Origin: Streptomyces sp. 3214.6
GTDB taxonomy: Bacteria > Actinomycetota > Actinomycetes > Streptomycetales > Streptomycetaceae
Assembly (NCBI RefSeq): GCF_900129855.1
Contig: NZ_LT670819.1
Location: forward strand, 1,550,001 to 1,614,000
Direction: 5' to 3'
Length of the DNA: 64,000 nucleotides
Shown: piece after piece, positions 52,409 through 60,716 of the stretch
Numbering within the stretch: position 1 is the first letter of the stretch
Layout of the letters: each line of letters starts with the position of its first letter
Program-made: the position numbers and the translations under genes
Notes under the pieces: model-generated
The model's database searches: none
What the model saw: only the letters and a program-made list of their open reading frames with translations
What the model was told of the DNA's origin: nothing

Positions 52409-52578
52409 GCACCGGCGCCACCGGCGAGATCTACCGCATCGACTGGCTGCCGGGCACCGACGTCCTGCACGGCACCTGTCACTGCGGAGCCGAGCACTCC
52501 TCGCAGGACCCGATCGAGATGTGGGAGTGGATGCTCGCCCACCCCGAAGGACACGAGCCACAAGGAAAAGCGTCATGA
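52405..52578 (+). CDS. 57-residue conserved-looking protein between vanA and vanB
   Basis: From GTG 52405 (overlapping the vanA stop as GTGA) to TGA 52576-52578 (overlapping the vanB ATG), this frame encodes a 57-residue soluble protein. It reads EIYRIDWLPGTDVLHGTCHCGAEHSSQDPIEMWEWMLAHPEGH. The C-H-C...H cluster could bind metal, and the tight double overlap argues that it is a real, co-translated member of the demethylase system. I know no function for it. Confidence 0.75.
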   Translation: MSTGATGEIYRIDWLPGTDVLHGTCHCGAEHSSQDPIEMWEWMLAHPEGHEPQGKAS

Positions 52579-53513
52579 GCGACGTGTATGAGGCCGAACT
52601 CGTCGTCGGCCAGCGGGAGTTCGCGGCCGACGGCGTGCTCGCCCTCACCCTGCGCCACCCCCTGGGCGAGGCGCTCCCGGCCTGGGAGCCGGGCGCCCAC
52701 GTCGACGTGGTGCTCGGGTCGGGCCTGGAGCGACAGTACTCGCTGTGCGGCGATCCGGGCGACCGTCACGCCTGGCGGATCGCGGTGCTGCGGGAGCCGG
52801 ACGGGCGGGGTGGATCCGCCTATGTGCACGAGCAGTTGGGGCAGGGCGACAAGGTACGGGTGCGCGGCCCCCGCAACCACTTCGCCCTGCGCACGGCCGC
52901 GCGGTACCGCTTCATCGCGGGCGGGATCGGCATCACGCCGGTCCTGCCGATGCTGGCGGCCGCCGAGGCGGCGGGCGCCGACTGGACGCTCCTGTACGGC
53001 GGCCGCTCCCGCAACTCCATGGCGTTCACCGGGGAGTTGGCCCGGTACGGCGCCCGGGTCACCGTCGCCCCGCAGGACGAGACCGGGCTGCTGGACCTCG
53101 GTTCGGTGCTGGACGCGCTGCCCGAGGGCACCCTGGTCTACTGCTGCGGCCCCGGTCCGCTGCTGGACGCGGTGGAGGAACGCTGCCCGTCCGGTGCGCT
53201 GCACGTCGAGAGGTTCCAGGCGAAGGAGCAACCGGCGGGCCAGGACGGTGAGTTCGAGGTAGAGCTCGCGCAGAGCGGCCGTACGCTGACCGTCGCGCCG
53301 GGCGTCTCCGTCCTGGACACTGTGCGCGCCGCGGGCGTCGAGGTGCTCTTCTCCTGCACCGAGGGCACCTGCGGCACCTGCGAGACGGACGTCCTGGGGG
53401 GCACGCCGGAGCACCGCGACTCCGTGCTCACGGCCGAGGAGCGCGAGGCCGGGGAGACGATGATGATCTGCGTGTCGCGCTGTCTCGGGAAGAAGCTCGT
53501 CCTCGACCTCTGA
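52575..53513 (+). CDS. vanB: Vanillate O-demethylase reductase subunit (PDR/VanB family)
   Basis: The 312-residue reductase passes electrons from NAD(P)H through FMN and a plant-type 2Fe-2S centre to VanA. FMN binding is in RQYSLCGDPGD, the nucleotide site in GGIGITPVLPML, and the C-terminal ferredoxin has C-x4-C-x2-C (CTEGTCGTC) with the fourth Cys in MMICVSRC. ATG 52575 is coupled to the small preceding gene. The ferredoxin domain comes last, as in phthalate dioxygenase reductase. Confidence 0.92.
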   Translation: MSDVYEAELVVGQREFAADGVLALTLRHPLGEALPAWEPGAHVDVVLGSGLERQYSLCGDPGDRHAWRIAVLREPDGRGGSAYVHEQLGQGDKVRVRGPRNHFALRTAARYRFIAGGIGITPVLPMLAAAEAAGADWTLLYGGRSRNSMAFTGELARYGARVTVAPQDETGLLDLGSVLDALPEGTLVYCCGPGPLLDAVEERCPSGALHVERFQAKEQPAGQDGEFEVELAQSGRTLTVAPGVSVLDTVRAAGVEVLFSCTEGTCGTCETDVLGGTPEHRDSVLTAEEREAGETMMICVSRCLGKKLVLDL

Positions 53514-53515
53514 CC

Positions 53516-53740
53516 ACGCGGGCAGCCGACCCCGAACCATATCCGTGGCAGTTGTCGGGCCGCATGCAGCAACGGGCGGCGATCGCCCGGGCACTCGCCT
53601 ACCAGGAGCAGCTGAAGGTCGTTCTGCCGCCGGAGCGCGACCAGTTGTACACCCGGGTGGCTCCGTGTTTCGCCGAACTGCGGACCCATGTGGACCGGCA
53701 GATCCAGGCAGCCAAGCTGGGGTGTGACGGTCGCCCGCCG
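53516..53740 (+). pseudogene. Remnants including an ABC-ATPase signature fragment
   Basis: Immediately after vanB the sequence reads PYPWQLSGRMQQRAAIARALAYQ, the signature region of a nitrate/taurine-type ABC ATPase (LSGGMQQR). It runs directly into an unrelated helical piece (LPPERDQLYTRVAPCFAELRTHVDRQI). No Walker A or B motif is present and the frame then degenerates. I take this as a junction of gene fragments. Confidence 0.45.
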
Positions 53741-53828
53741 AGCCGGCCTGGCCGACCAGGGCGCCGTCGGCGACCTGAACGCCGACGGTGCCCGGTCGGC
53801 CTCGGGGTCGCTCGGGCCTCGGAGGCGC

Positions 53829-54497
53829 TCAGGCCTCGGGGGGTGGGACCACGCTGAGATGGCCCGCCGTGCGGCGCACGGGGCGCGTCCTGCGCGGTAC
53901 GAACGCCGGACGGGTGTCGCGCAGCACCATCGTCAGCCGTGTGTACCCCATGTCCTGCAGCGTGCGCGGGGTGTCGCCGATAATGCGACACTCGGTGGCG
54001 CCCCAGCGCGGATCGGGGTGCAGGAGGGGGCGGACGGTCCCGTCGTGCTCGACGGCCTCCGCGCCGACCGCGCGGATCCAGTGCGGCAGGCCCTGCCGGT
54101 AGGCGGCCTCCATGATCGGGTCCGCGGCGATCTCGCGGCGGATCGCCTGCAGCACATGGTCGTGGCCCCGCCGCTCCACCGCCGCCGCGAAACAGGCGAG
54201 CATCGGCAGGCACCAGCGGGCCTCGTGATCGCCGAGAACCGAGGACGCGTCCGGATGAAAAAGGACGAACCGCATGAAGTTGTCGCCCGGCAGGGCCGTC
54301 GGATGCGGGCTCACGTCCCGGAAAAGTGACGCGAAAGCGGCGTTGGACTGCAGCACGTCCCAGCGGTGATCGAGGACGATGGACGGGAAGGGGACGGCCT
54401 CCAGGTATGCGGCGTAGTCCTGCAGATACGCCCGGGCCTCGGGACTCTCGGGGACGGGCCGCGGCACGGACCGCTGCTCTCCTGCCTGATATGCCAT
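53829..54497 (-). CDS. MmyB-like ligand-sensing domain protein without HTH
   Basis: The 222-residue protein matches the MmyB-type ligand-binding half of actinobacterial XRE regulators: YAAYLEAVPFPSIVLDHRWDVLQSNAAFASLF, GDNFMRFVLFHPDASSVLGDHEA, WGATECRIIGDTPRTLQDMGYTRLTMVLRDTRP. The usual N-terminal helix-turn-helix is missing. The domain may bind a fatty acid-like ligand. Start is ATG 54497. It is divergent from an XRE-metallopeptidase pair whose regulator supplies an HTH, so the products might interact; that is inference. Confidence 0.78.
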   Translation of the reverse strand: MAYQAGEQRSVPRPVPESPEARAYLQDYAAYLEAVPFPSIVLDHRWDVLQSNAAFASLFRDVSPHPTALPGDNFMRFVLFHPDASSVLGDHEARWCLPMLACFAAAVERRGHDHVLQAIRREIAADPIMEAAYRQGLPHWIRAVGAEAVEHDGTVRPLLHPDPRWGATECRIIGDTPRTLQDMGYTRLTMVLRDTRPAFVPRRTRPVRRTAGHLSVVPPPEA

Positions 54498-54725
54498 CGG
54501 GAGGTCACCCCTCTTGCCTATGCGGCCTTCACGCGGCGCCCCGATCCTGCTGCCCCGACGCGAGGCATGTCAACTATCGTGGCATTCCATGCTCGTTGAC
54601 GGCTGAAATTGGCCACAGTTGTGGCGAGACCTGGATGTGAGTTCGAAAGACCGGTTACTCTCCACGCAGTTCAGGCGACCGTCCATGCCTGTGTGAGGGA
54701 CGTGAGAGACCTAGGAGACCTTTCG

Positions 54726-55379
54726 GTGGCGGAGGATGGCTTCGAGGTTCCGGGCGCCACGGCGACGGTGCTGCTGTCGGCCGTCGTCGCCCGTGTCGCC
54801 GCGCTCGCCGACCGGCTCGGCGTGCCGCACGCGGAGGTCTTCGGCACCGGGCGGCTGTCCGTCGCCTCCGGTGTCCCGGAGTCCGTGGTCAAGGCCCTGC
54901 TGAGCGGCCGGCCCGCCGGTGAGCCCGATGTGCAGGCCCGCTTCCTGCAACGTCTGGACCTGCTGCGCCGTACGCGGCTCAAGCCGAATGGCCGCAAGTA
55001 CACCCAGCAGGAGATCGCCGACGGCGCCGGCATGTCGCGCCAGCAGGCGGGCGCCCTCATCAACGGCGACCGGCGCCCCACGATGGAGCACTGCGACGCC
55101 CTCCAGCGCTTCTTCCGCGTCCACGCCGGATTCCTCACGGCCGAGGACCCGGAGGCGCTCGCGGGGGCCCTGCAGCACATCGAGCAGGAACTGCTGCAGA
55201 AGCTCGCCGCACGCGAGGCGGCCGCGGCCGTCGCGGACCCGCTGGAGCGGCTGTTGCAGGACCACGGCGTGCGCGGGATCGCGTGGCGGGCCGCCCAGCT
55301 GCCCACCGACCAGCACCGCGACAAGGTCGCCGAGTGGCTGGACATGCTCTTGGAGAGCGTGAAGCGGCCCGAGTCGTGA
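54726..55379 (+). CDS. XRE-family DNA-binding protein (partner of ImmA/IrrE protease)
   Basis: The 217-residue regulator carries a helix-turn-helix around 100-150: RKYTQQEIADGAGMSRQQAGALINGDRRPTMEHCDALQRFF. It ends in a helical C-terminal region (ALQHIEQELLQKLAAREAAAA). I choose GTG 54726 (MAEDGFEVPGATATVLL), 8 nt after GGAG. A TTG at 54609 is in frame but its extra 39 residues look non-coding. The stop overlaps an in-frame GTG of the next gene. Family logic: the protease cleaves the repressor under stress. Confidence 0.82.
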   Translation: MAEDGFEVPGATATVLLSAVVARVAALADRLGVPHAEVFGTGRLSVASGVPESVVKALLSGRPAGEPDVQARFLQRLDLLRRTRLKPNGRKYTQQEIADGAGMSRQQAGALINGDRRPTMEHCDALQRFFRVHAGFLTAEDPEALAGALQHIEQELLQKLAAREAAAAVADPLERLLQDHGVRGIAWRAAQLPTDQHRDKVAEWLDMLLESVKRPES

Positions 55380-55393
55380 TCCGGGGGAGAACT

Positions 55394-55942
55394 GTGAGCA
55401 TCGCCAAGGAAATGCGCCGCCTCAGCGGCGAACTGGTCGCGGAACTGACCCTCTCCGCCCCGGCCGCGCCGGCCGAGCTGTACAGGGCTCTGTGCGACGG
55501 GATGAGCAGACGACGTGGCCGCCCCGTCCATTTCCGCATGGCCGCCTTCCCCGCCGACACGGCCAGCGGGCTGTGGCTCGACATGGCCGACCAGGACCTC
55601 GTCGTCATCGAGGAACGCACCGCGCCCGAGCACCAGTTGGTGATCCTGGGCCATGAGCTGTGGCACATGAAGGCGGGCCACTGCAGTCACCACGTCGAGG
55701 GCGCCGCGGTCGCGGCCCGTTTACTCACCGACGGGGCGGACCTCCAGGCGACGGTCCGCAGTGTCGCCGCCCGCACCCGCTTCGACCTGGCCGACGAGAA
55801 GCAGGCGGAGAGCTTCGGCCTGCTGCTGGCGAGCAAGTGCCGTACGTGGCTGGCCGGTTCGTCGCTCCGCGGTCGCGGCCAGCGGGACCACCTGGCGGGC
55901 CGCATCGAGGCGTCGCTGGGGTATCGGGGCCCGCAGAACTGA
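55394..55942 (+). CDS. ImmA/IrrE-family metallopeptidase (toxin-antitoxin-like partner)
   Basis: The 182-residue protein contains the zinc protease motif HELWH (residues 87-91) inside GHELWHMKAGH, followed by a helical domain (FDLADEKQAESFGLLLASK). GTG 55394 lies 4 nt after GGGGGAG; GTG 55376, overlapping the upstream stop, is an alternative. Such genes are often annotated as toxins of XRE-linked modules, or act like ImmA by cleaving the neighbouring repressor. No membrane segment or nuclease motif is seen. Confidence 0.82.
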   Translation: MSIAKEMRRLSGELVAELTLSAPAAPAELYRALCDGMSRRRGRPVHFRMAAFPADTASGLWLDMADQDLVVIEERTAPEHQLVILGHELWHMKAGHCSHHVEGAAVAARLLTDGADLQATVRSVAARTRFDLADEKQAESFGLLLASKCRTWLAGSSLRGRGQRDHLAGRIEASLGYRGPQN

Positions 55943-55959
55943 GACCCCGCACGGCGCGC

Positions 55960-56991
55960 TCAGGTCGCGCTGCGCTCGCCGGCCTCCCGCACGGCGCGTG
56001 CGGTGCCGTCCGCCCGGCCCGTCGCCCCTGCCGCGGGGCGGCCCTCGCGCAGTAGTGCCCGCCAGCGTTCGCGGCTCCAGTCGGCCGGGGCCGTGGTGCG
56101 GATGAACTCCTCGACGACCGCCCGGAATCGGGCGGGGTCGCTGTGGAACGGGAAGTGACCGGCCCCCTCGAAGATCTCCAGCCGGCTGCCCGGCATCGCC
56201 TCGTGGGCGTCGTACGCGTGCCGCACCGGCACCACGCTGTCCCGGTCTCCCCACAGCAGCATCGTCGGCATCCCGGCCGTCAGATAGCAGCGGTCGAGCA
56301 TGGTCACGACCTGACCGCGCCAGTCGACGACCGCCCGCAGGGTGCGGATGAAGGCGCTGCGCGACGTCTCGTCCGGCAGCGCGTCGACGAGGTGGAGCAA
56401 GTCGGGGGCGTCCTGGCCGAGATCGGTGTCCAGCAGTTTCATCAACCGTATGACCAGGCCGACTTGAAGTCTGGCACCGGGCAACCGCAGTGCGGAGAGC
56501 GCCAGATGGGCGCCCGGCAGGGAGACCAGCCGTAGCGCGGGGTTGACCTCCCGACCGACTCCGCCCGCGCTGACGAGGACCAGCCGTTCGGTGCGCTCGG
56601 GGAACTGGTAGGCGAACTGCATCGCCACTCCCCCGCCGAGCGAGTGCCCCACCAGGGTCGCCGACTCGACGCCGAGCGTGCTGAGCAGATCACGTAGCCC
56701 GTTGGCGTACGCGGCCACCGAGTAGTCGGCGCGCGGTTTGTCGGAGGCGCCGTGACCGAGGAGGTCGGGGGCGATGACGGTGTGGTTGCGGGCGAGGTCG
56801 GGGATCAGCCCGGCCCAGGTCTTCGAGGAGTCGCCGATGCCGTGGATGAGGACCAGCGCGGGGCCCTCGCCGGCCATCCGGAAGGCGCGCCGGTAGCCGT
56901 GCACGACCCGGTACTGCAACTCCAGTTCCGCGTCGCCCACCGGGCGCAGTCGGGCGGCGCGCGCCGGGCGCCGCCGGGGGACGTCGACCAT
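55960..56991 (-). CDS. Alpha/beta hydrolase
   Basis: The 343-residue protein has the oxyanion HG motif (LVLIHGIGDSSKTW), the nucleophile elbow VGHSLGGGVAMQ, the acid in LLWGDRDSVVP and His in EGAGHFPFHSDP, a complete triad. A short basic N-terminus (RRRPARAARLRPVG) and a 40-residue Ala/Arg-rich tail flank the core. Relatives include lipases and MhpC-like C-C hydrolases; nothing fixes the substrate. It is convergent with the metallopeptidase gene. Confidence 0.85.
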   Translation of the reverse strand: MVDVPRRRPARAARLRPVGDAELELQYRVVHGYRRAFRMAGEGPALVLIHGIGDSSKTWAGLIPDLARNHTVIAPDLLGHGASDKPRADYSVAAYANGLRDLLSTLGVESATLVGHSLGGGVAMQFAYQFPERTERLVLVSAGGVGREVNPALRLVSLPGAHLALSALRLPGARLQVGLVIRLMKLLDTDLGQDAPDLLHLVDALPDETSRSAFIRTLRAVVDWRGQVVTMLDRCYLTAGMPTMLLWGDRDSVVPVRHAYDAHEAMPGSRLEIFEGAGHFPFHSDPARFRAVVEEFIRTTAPADWSRERWRALLREGRPAAGATGRADGTARAVREAGERSAT

Positions 56992-57233
56992 CCGCTCGCC
57001 TCCCTCGGTCGTTGGCCGTCGGCGGTCCGCCGAAAGCCGTTCACACCAGCGTAGGACCGCTTTCCGTCAGGGGATTTCGAGAAGGTTTCGCCTCCGCTAA
57101 GCGGGCGAACCATGCCCGGGCGAGACCGGATTGTCAGTGGTGGGCGGCAAGCTGGAAGGTGCGCCGCCGCACGGGGGCGTACGCGCCGTCAGGGGCGCGG
57201 GGGAGACGACGCCGACACGGGGAGAGCCGACCG

Positions 57234-57494
57234 ATGCCCACAGCTGTACTGACCGACCGCGAGCGCACCGCCGTACGGGCATACCTGCGGCTGCTGCACA
57301 CCGTACGCGCCGCCTTCGGCGACGAGGGGAGCGGCGAGGCCGTCGGCGCCTCGGGCCCGGCGCACGACCGGTTGCCGCCGATGGTGCCGCCCGCCGTCCT
57401 GGCCGAGGCGGAGCAGGCCCTGGCGGACGCGGGTCTGGCGGGCAACGAGGAGGAGTTCTTCCGGCTGCTGCACAGCTGGTACCCCGGCCCGTGA
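57234..57494 (+). CDS. Small hypothetical protein, 86 residues
   Basis: ATG 57234 follows GGGGAGAG and opens a frame reading LTDRERTAVRAYLRLLHTVRAAFGDEG, a helix pair, and ending NEEEFFRLLHSWYPGP. It is acidic and helical with no cysteine or membrane span. I do not recognise a family. GC3 and ribosome site favour a real gene. It stands between the hydrolase and the phosphopantetheinyl transferase genes, convergent with the latter. Confidence 0.7.
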   Translation: MPTAVLTDRERTAVRAYLRLLHTVRAAFGDEGSGEAVGASGPAHDRLPPMVPPAVLAEAEQALADAGLAGNEEEFFRLLHSWYPGP

Positions 57495-57526
57495 CCGCCC
57501 GCACCTGAGCCGGCGCGGGCGGTGCC

Positions 57527-58219
57527 TCAGGCGTGCCGGACGGTGATCGCCGTGGCCACCAGCCCCCGCTGCACGGTCCAGCGGCCGTCGAAGTGCCCGA
57601 GCCGGTGGCCGCCGACCATCGGTCCGGGCACCAGCAGCCGGGCCCGGAAGGCCCCGTACGAGCGGTCCGCGGGGCCGACGGGGGTGAGGTCGATGTCGGC
57701 CTCGCCGAAGTCGAGCCACTTACGGGTGAGGGGGAACCACGCCTTGTAGACGGACTCCTTGGCGCTGAACAGGAGCCGGTCCCAGTGCACCTCGGGGCGG
57801 TCCGCGGCCAGTCGGCCGAGCCGCTCCGCCTCCGCGGGCAGGGCGACGGCGGACAGGACGCCCTCGGGAAGGGGCGCGTGGGGTTCGGCGTCGATGCCGA
57901 CGGAGGCCAGATCACCGGCGCGGACCAGGGCGGCGGCGCAGTAGCCCTCGCAGTGGGTCATGCTGCCCCGCAGACCCTGCGGCCACTGCGGGGCGCCGCG
58001 CTCGCCCGGCAGCAGGGGCTGTGGGGGCACGCCGAGCTTCTCCATGGCGCGCCGCGCGCAGGAGCGTACGACGGTGAACTCGCGGCGGCGTTTGTCGACC
58101 GCCCGCACCATCAGCGCCTCCTCCTGCGGGTACAGCGGCGCGTCCCCGAACTCTCGGACGCCCTCCTCCCCGAAGGCCTCCACCGCCACCACCGACGCCG
58201 GCAACAGTTCGTCGATCAC
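57527..58219 (-). CDS. 4'-Phosphopantetheinyl transferase (Sfp/EntD type)
   Basis: The 230-residue enzyme loads phosphopantetheine from CoA onto carrier proteins of polyketide, peptide or siderophore synthases. Signatures are VGIDAEPH (magnesium Asp and Glu) and the FSAKESVYKAW motif; LRGSMTHCEGYCAAAL precedes them. GTG 58219 overlaps the stop of the metallophosphoesterase gene, so the two are coupled. Position agrees with S. coelicolor SCO6673, one of its three such transferases. A broad substrate range is typical but not shown here. Confidence 0.92.
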   Translation of the reverse strand: MIDELLPASVVAVEAFGEEGVREFGDAPLYPQEEALMVRAVDKRRREFTVVRSCARRAMEKLGVPPQPLLPGERGAPQWPQGLRGSMTHCEGYCAAALVRAGDLASVGIDAEPHAPLPEGVLSAVALPAEAERLGRLAADRPEVHWDRLLFSAKESVYKAWFPLTRKWLDFGEADIDLTPVGPADRSYGAFRARLLVPGPMVGGHRLGHFDGRWTVQRGLVATAITVRHA

Positions 58220-59076
58220 TTGGCCTCGGCCTCCCGGGGCAGGATGCGCCGCAGCCGGCCCGGGGGCTGCGGCCGCTTGCGCCATTCGCGGGGGTAGCCC
58301 ACCGACACCTCCTCGAAGCGGACGCCCTCGTGCCAGGTGGTCCGCGGTATGTGGAGGTGGCCGTAGACCATGGTCTCGATCCGGAACCGGCGGTGCCAGT
58401 CGGCGGTCAGCTCGGTGCCGCACCACATGGCGAACTCGGGGTACCACAGGACGTCCATCGGGTGGCGGTGCAGGGGGTAGTGGTTGACGGGGACGACGGG
58501 CAGGTCGTCGGGGATCTCGGCGAGCCGCCGTTCGGTCTCGGCGACGCGGGCCCGGCACCAGGCCTCACGGCTCGGGTAGGGGTCGGGGTGCAGCAGGTAC
58601 TCGTCGTTGCAGACGATGCCGGTGCTGTGCGCGTAGGCCAGCCCCTCCTCCTTGGTCGTACAGCCGGCCGGGAGGAAGGAGTAGTCGTACAGCAGGAACA
58701 GCGGTGCGACGGCCACCGGACCGCCGGGGCCCTCCCACACCGGGTATGGGTCCTCGGGTGTCGTCACCCCCAGGTCGCGGCAGACCTCGACGAGGTGTTC
58801 GTAGCGGGCGACGCCGCGCAGGGTGACCGGGTCGCCGGGGTGGGTCCACAGCTCGTGGTTGCCGGGCGTCCAGACGACCTTGCGGAAGCGGCTCGCAAGC
58901 GTCTTCAGCGTCCAGCGGATGTCGGCCACGTTCTCCGAGACGTCGCCGGCGACGAGTAACCAGTCCTCGTCCGACTCCGGGGCCATGGCCTCGACCAGGG
59001 CCCGGTTCTCCGGATATCCGATGTGCAGATCGCTGATGGCCAGCAGTTGTCCGGCGCCACCGGCCGTCGACGTCAC
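58216..59076 (-). CDS. Calcineurin-like metallophosphoesterase
   Basis: The 286-residue protein has the full dimetal signature: ISDLHIGYPENR (D-x-H), VAGDVSE (GD), TPGNHELW (GNHE), VVPVNHYPLH and YGHLHIPR (GHxH). A phosphodiesterase or phosphatase is certain at family level; the substrate is unknown. It is the promoter-proximal gene of a two-gene unit with the phosphopantetheinyl transferase, a pairing conserved in streptomycetes, which suggests a link to CoA or carrier-protein metabolism. Confidence 0.9.
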   Translation of the reverse strand: MTSTAGGAGQLLAISDLHIGYPENRALVEAMAPESDEDWLLVAGDVSENVADIRWTLKTLASRFRKVVWTPGNHELWTHPGDPVTLRGVARYEHLVEVCRDLGVTTPEDPYPVWEGPGGPVAVAPLFLLYDYSFLPAGCTTKEEGLAYAHSTGIVCNDEYLLHPDPYPSREAWCRARVAETERRLAEIPDDLPVVPVNHYPLHRHPMDVLWYPEFAMWCGTELTADWHRRFRIETMVYGHLHIPRTTWHEGVRFEEVSVGYPREWRKRPQPPGRLRRILPREAEAK

Positions 59077-59428
59077 CTTCCGCCCCCGCTCACTAGTCCA
59101 CGCTCCGTATGCTCACGAACACATCAGTGCCACCACGAGAACACATTCACGCGTGGCGGACAAGGTCGAATCGGGTCGCCCTCGGGGCCGGCACCCGGCT
59201 CCACCTGCGCCGCAGCGCGCCTCTACACCGAGCGAGCGCCCCACGTGAACAAGATCGGAAAATCCGTAACACGCGTGTTGCACGCCGCACCCCTCGGAAG
59301 CCGTATGATCGCCCCAACACCACCGCCATGGACGTCCCTTCACGCAGGGCGGTTTGGTGACCCACCATTCCCCCTGCCCGGGCCGGGCTTGCTTCGCCCT
59401 GCCCGCGAACCGTGAAAGGCGGCCTCGC
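59077..59428. other. Divergent intergenic region without a gene
   Basis: This 352-nt gap separates the metallophosphoesterase and ATP-grasp genes. No coding frame is supported. It contains less GC-rich promoter-like sequence around 59080-59150 and 59250-59330, including TTGCAC (59278-59283) and TATGAT (59304-59309), which are 20 nt apart, slightly long for a -35/-10 pair. GTAACACGCGTGTTGC around 59264-59279 holds an ACACGCGTGT palindrome. Confidence 0.5.
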
Positions 59429-60565
59429 ATGGTCTCTCGCGTACGCGTCTGGCTCAACCGCACGTACGCGGAGAACGTGTTCTTCACGGATCAGCTGCGA
59501 CGAAATCCCAGCGACCGGGCCGTGGAGATCCACGCCACGCACGGTGACGCCGATTCCCCCGTCCTGGCCGCCGCCGACACCGCCGAGCTGGAGCCGGAGG
59601 GCCTCTCCCCCGCCGCGTACGTCGAGTACGCGCTCGCCCAGTGCAAGCGCCGGAGCATCGACGTGTTCGTGCCCCGGCTGCACCAGGAGGCGATCGTCGC
59701 GCACCGCGCCGACTTCGAGGCGGCCGGCACCGCGCTGCTCGCGCCGCCGCCGGAGGCCGTCGCCGTCTTCCATGACAAGGTGATCGCGTACGAGGCCGTA
59801 CAGGCGATCGGGGTCCCCGTGCCGCCGTGGTTCCGGGTCCGCACCGCCGACGAACTCGTCGCCGCCGTCAAGGAGTTGGAGGAGGCCGGACACAAGGCGT
59901 GCTTCAAGCCCGCGTCCGGCGCGGGCGGGGTGGGCTTCCGGGTGATCACGCACGCCCCCTTCTCGCTCACACACCTCAGCGGGTTCCCGAGCCCGTACGT
60001 CCAACTGGACATGGTGGTCGAGGCGTTGAATCGGGCGGAGGAGCCGGTCGACTGGCTGGTCATGCCGCGCCTGGAGCAGCCGGAGGTGTCCGTGGACTGC
60101 CTCACGGGCCCCGACAACGTCCTGCGGATGGCCATCGGCCGGACGAAGAACGGCCGCCGCCGGGGCTTCACGCTGCACGAGCAGTGGCTGGAGCCGGCGC
60201 GCCTCATCGCCGAGGGCTTCGGACTGCACTACCTGTCCAACATCCAGTTCCGGATGTTCGGCGACCGGCCGGTGCTGATGGACGTCAACACCCGTCCGGC
60301 CGGCGGGCTGCACCAGCTGTCCCTGTGCGGCGTCAACGCGCCTTGGGCGGCAGTGCAGTTGGCGCTCGGCGAGGACCCGGGCGAGATCGTGCCGCCGTTC
60401 CTGGGGCAGGACTACACGGTGGTGTCGGGTCCGCGGCAGCTCCGCGCGGTGTCGCTGCCGCATCAGCGGGTCGAGGACACCGAGCCGTCACTGCCGGCCG
60501 TGCCCGCGCCCGCCGACCCCGTCGAGGTTGCCCCCGCGAGCGCGGCGCAGGCACTGCCGCTTTAG
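59429..60565 (+). CDS. ATP-grasp protein (carbamoyl-phosphate synthase-like)
   Basis: The 378-residue protein shows ATP-grasp lobes: IAYEAVQAIGVPVPPWFRV, the nucleotide-binding KACFKPASGAGGVGFRVI, WLVMPRLEQPEVSVDCLTG and the metal site RPVLMDVNTRPAGGLHQL. A Rossmann-like N-domain precedes. Such enzymes ligate an amino or acyl group through an acylphosphate. ATG 59429 (MVSRVRVWLNRTYAEN) is chosen; the in-frame ATG 25 codons earlier encodes a non-conserved leader. The C-tail is Pro/Ala-rich. Ligand not identified. Confidence 0.85.
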   Translation: MVSRVRVWLNRTYAENVFFTDQLRRNPSDRAVEIHATHGDADSPVLAAADTAELEPEGLSPAAYVEYALAQCKRRSIDVFVPRLHQEAIVAHRADFEAAGTALLAPPPEAVAVFHDKVIAYEAVQAIGVPVPPWFRVRTADELVAAVKELEEAGHKACFKPASGAGGVGFRVITHAPFSLTHLSGFPSPYVQLDMVVEALNRAEEPVDWLVMPRLEQPEVSVDCLTGPDNVLRMAIGRTKNGRRRGFTLHEQWLEPARLIAEGFGLHYLSNIQFRMFGDRPVLMDVNTRPAGGLHQLSLCGVNAPWAAVQLALGEDPGEIVPPFLGQDYTVVSGPRQLRAVSLPHQRVEDTEPSLPAVPAPADPVEVAPASAAQALPL

Positions 60566-60587
60566 CCTGTCGGCTGGACAGCCCACC

Positions 60588-60637
60588 GGTATGGACCAAT
60601 TCTGCCCGTCACCTTGACAGGTCGATTGGTCCATACC
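60588..60637. promoter_or_regulatory. Mirrored DasR-like sites in the chitinase promoter
   Basis: GGTATGGACCAAT (60588-60600) and ATTGGTCCATACC (60625-60637) are perfect inverted repeats. Each contains a core near the DasR consensus TGGTCTAGACCA (TGGTCCATACCA agrees at 10 of 12). TTGACA at 60614-60619 lies between them as a -35. Streptomyces chitinase promoters typically carry paired 12-bp repeats of this type, controlled by chitin or N-acetylglucosamine. Confidence 0.65.
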
Positions 60638-60716
60638 AACTTTGTTGCGCACCCCCTTGCACTCCCCCTGCACTCCCTTGCACTCCCGAACGCCCCCATT
60701 CCTCCAGGGAGATCGC

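Noticed and set aside
53552..53857. Functional small protein after vanB
   Set aside because: It joins an ABC-ATPase signature fragment to unrelated sequence, has no Walker motifs, and its C-terminal part is Arg/Pro low-complexity.
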